From contig JAFPYQ010000473.1 in NCBI GenBank assembly GCA_017394475.1, positions 1 through 6,670 of the forward strand: a DNA stretch of 6,670 nucleotides, read 5' to 3'. The number at the start of each line of letters is the position of its first letter. Positions within the stretch are counted from its first letter, which is position 1. The position numbers and the translations under genes were made by a program. This DNA is from Oscillospiraceae bacterium (GTDB taxonomy: Bacteria > Bacillota > Clostridia > Oscillospirales > Ruminococcaceae). The notes under the pieces were generated by a model. The model made no database searches and was not told the DNA's origin. It was given only the letters and a program-made list of their open reading frames with translations. Below are positions 5,995 to 6,670 of this stretch, one piece after another.

Positions 5995-6670
5995 TCAACT
6001 GATGAATTCCATCCCCACGGAGCTCACACCCTGGGGCGTGAACAGCAGCACATCGGCGGTGAGGGCATCTGCACTGCGCCTGCTGTTATCCCATGCGGCA
6101 TCGGCTATCCTGGAGAGCTGTCCCTTTGTGGGCTCTTCAAGGGCGATAAAGCTGTCCCGTGAGGGGATGCAGACTATGAAGCGCCGCCCCAGTATATCCG
6201 AAACAAAGCCATAGAAATCGCTGCACATCACCAGTGCGGAGGCGAATTCGGAGCTGTCCGAACGGAATTCGAGGCAATCCAGAGTGCCTATGGTCTTCTT
6301 TTCGTACTTTGTTTCCCTGAGGAGCCTTGCCATGTTCCTGTCGGCAACGGAAAAAAGAGCCTGAGGGGGCATATCCCACTGTTTCAGGATATTGTCCGAA
6401 AGGGGCCTGCCGTGGATATTGTCGGAAGTACTGCACAGTACCTTGGTGAGCCCGCCTTTGAAATCCTCCGTGATGAGCCCGCTTGTGATATTGACTGTCT
6501 GGAATGCGGCTATGCGCAGGAAATCCTGACCGTTGGTGAAATTGTCCAGGCGGTCATATACGGCAAAATCCTCATCTGTCCATTTAAGGGCACGCTCAAA
6601 TATCTCGGATGAGGGCTCGTTCATATATTCGTACTTGAATGCGGAAAAATCAAAGTCAAGTGTAATACCA
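5995..6670 (-). CDS. YtpQ/DUF1444-like (or DUF5688-like) protein of unknown function, N-terminus cut by window edge
   Basis: The minus frame is open to the right edge and gives 224 codons, ending with TGA at 5995-5997. An internal Met at 6624 could be mistaken for the start, but the 15 codons before it (GITLDFDFSAFKYEY) read as ordinary protein and no ribosome site precedes it, so the gene is most likely partial. Seen, numbered from that Met: LSDNILKQWDMPPQALF followed by ADRNMARL (about 76-101), then DFYGFVSDIL (136-145) and FIVCIPSRDSFIAL (149-162). These resemble DUF1444/YtpQ features: a tryptophan-containing helix, an A-x-x-N helix, and a conserved 'PxRD' strand towards the C-terminus. 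There is no signal peptide or membrane segment in the visible part, so it is probably cytosolic. The function is unknown and the family assignment is tentative. It lies 40 bases upstream of the LRR gene on the same strand. Confidence 0.65.
   Translation of the reverse strand, partial: GITLDFDFSAFKYEYMNEPSSEIFERALKWTDEDFAVYDRLDNFTNGQDFLRIAAFQTVNITSGLITEDFKGGLTKVLCSTSDNIHGRPLSDNILKQWDMPPQALFSVADRNMARLLRETKYEKKTIGTLDCLEFRSDSSEFASALVMCSDFYGFVSDILGRRFIVCIPSRDSFIALEEPTKGQLSRIADAAWDNSRRSADALTADVLLFTPQGVSSVGMEFIS

Noticed and set aside
6622..6624. Met at 6624 as the true start of the DUF1444-like gene
   Set aside because: No Shine-Dalgarno precedes it and the frame continues as protein-like sequence to the window edge, so the gene is treated as partial.

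Overview
The window reads as a chromosomal segment of a Gram-positive Clostridia, most likely a Ruminococcus-type member of the Oscillospiraceae/Ruminococcaceae. This is an inference from four things: BspA-type leucine-rich surface proteins with Thr/Glu-rich stalks, a DUF58 plus transglutaminase pair, frequent ATA/AGG codons at moderate GC, and a YtpQ/DUF1444-like protein. No phage, transposon, CRISPR or RNA-gene signal is visible.

Every supported gene lies on the minus strand, so transcription runs from right to left. In transcription order they are: (1) the 3' part of a YtpQ/DUF1444-like cytosolic protein, cut by the right edge (5995-6670); (2) a secreted, membrane-anchored BspA-type LRR protein split into two ORFs by a one-base frameshift (5553-5954 and 4804-5562); (3) a membrane-anchored DUF58 protein (3807-4799); (4) an 836-residue multi-pass membrane transglutaminase-like protein of the TgpA/DUF3488-DUF4129 type (1286-3796); (5) mnmE, the tRNA-modification GTPase, cut near its C-terminus by the left edge (1-1275).

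Gaps between genes are 40, 3, 10 and 10 bases. No terminator or convincing promoter lies between them, so they probably form one operon or the distal part of one. No stretch over 300 bases lacks a gene. The minus frame of mnmE stays open across the left edge, and the strongest-looking plus-strand ORFs opposite it are its shadows.

DUF58 and transglutaminase genes normally accompany a MoxR AAA+ ATPase. In this window a surface LRR protein occupies the position directly upstream of DUF58, and no MoxR gene is visible. The LRR protein and the transglutaminase share a layout of extracellular domain, Thr/Glu-rich stalk and membrane segment, which suggests a cell-envelope module. mnmE, a housekeeping gene, appears to be co-transcribed downstream. 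The main points for a second look are the LRR frameshift, an 8-bp inverted repeat straddling the DUF58 stop just before a transglutaminase start that lacks a Shine-Dalgarno sequence, and the LRR-DUF58-transglutaminase-mnmE gene order.
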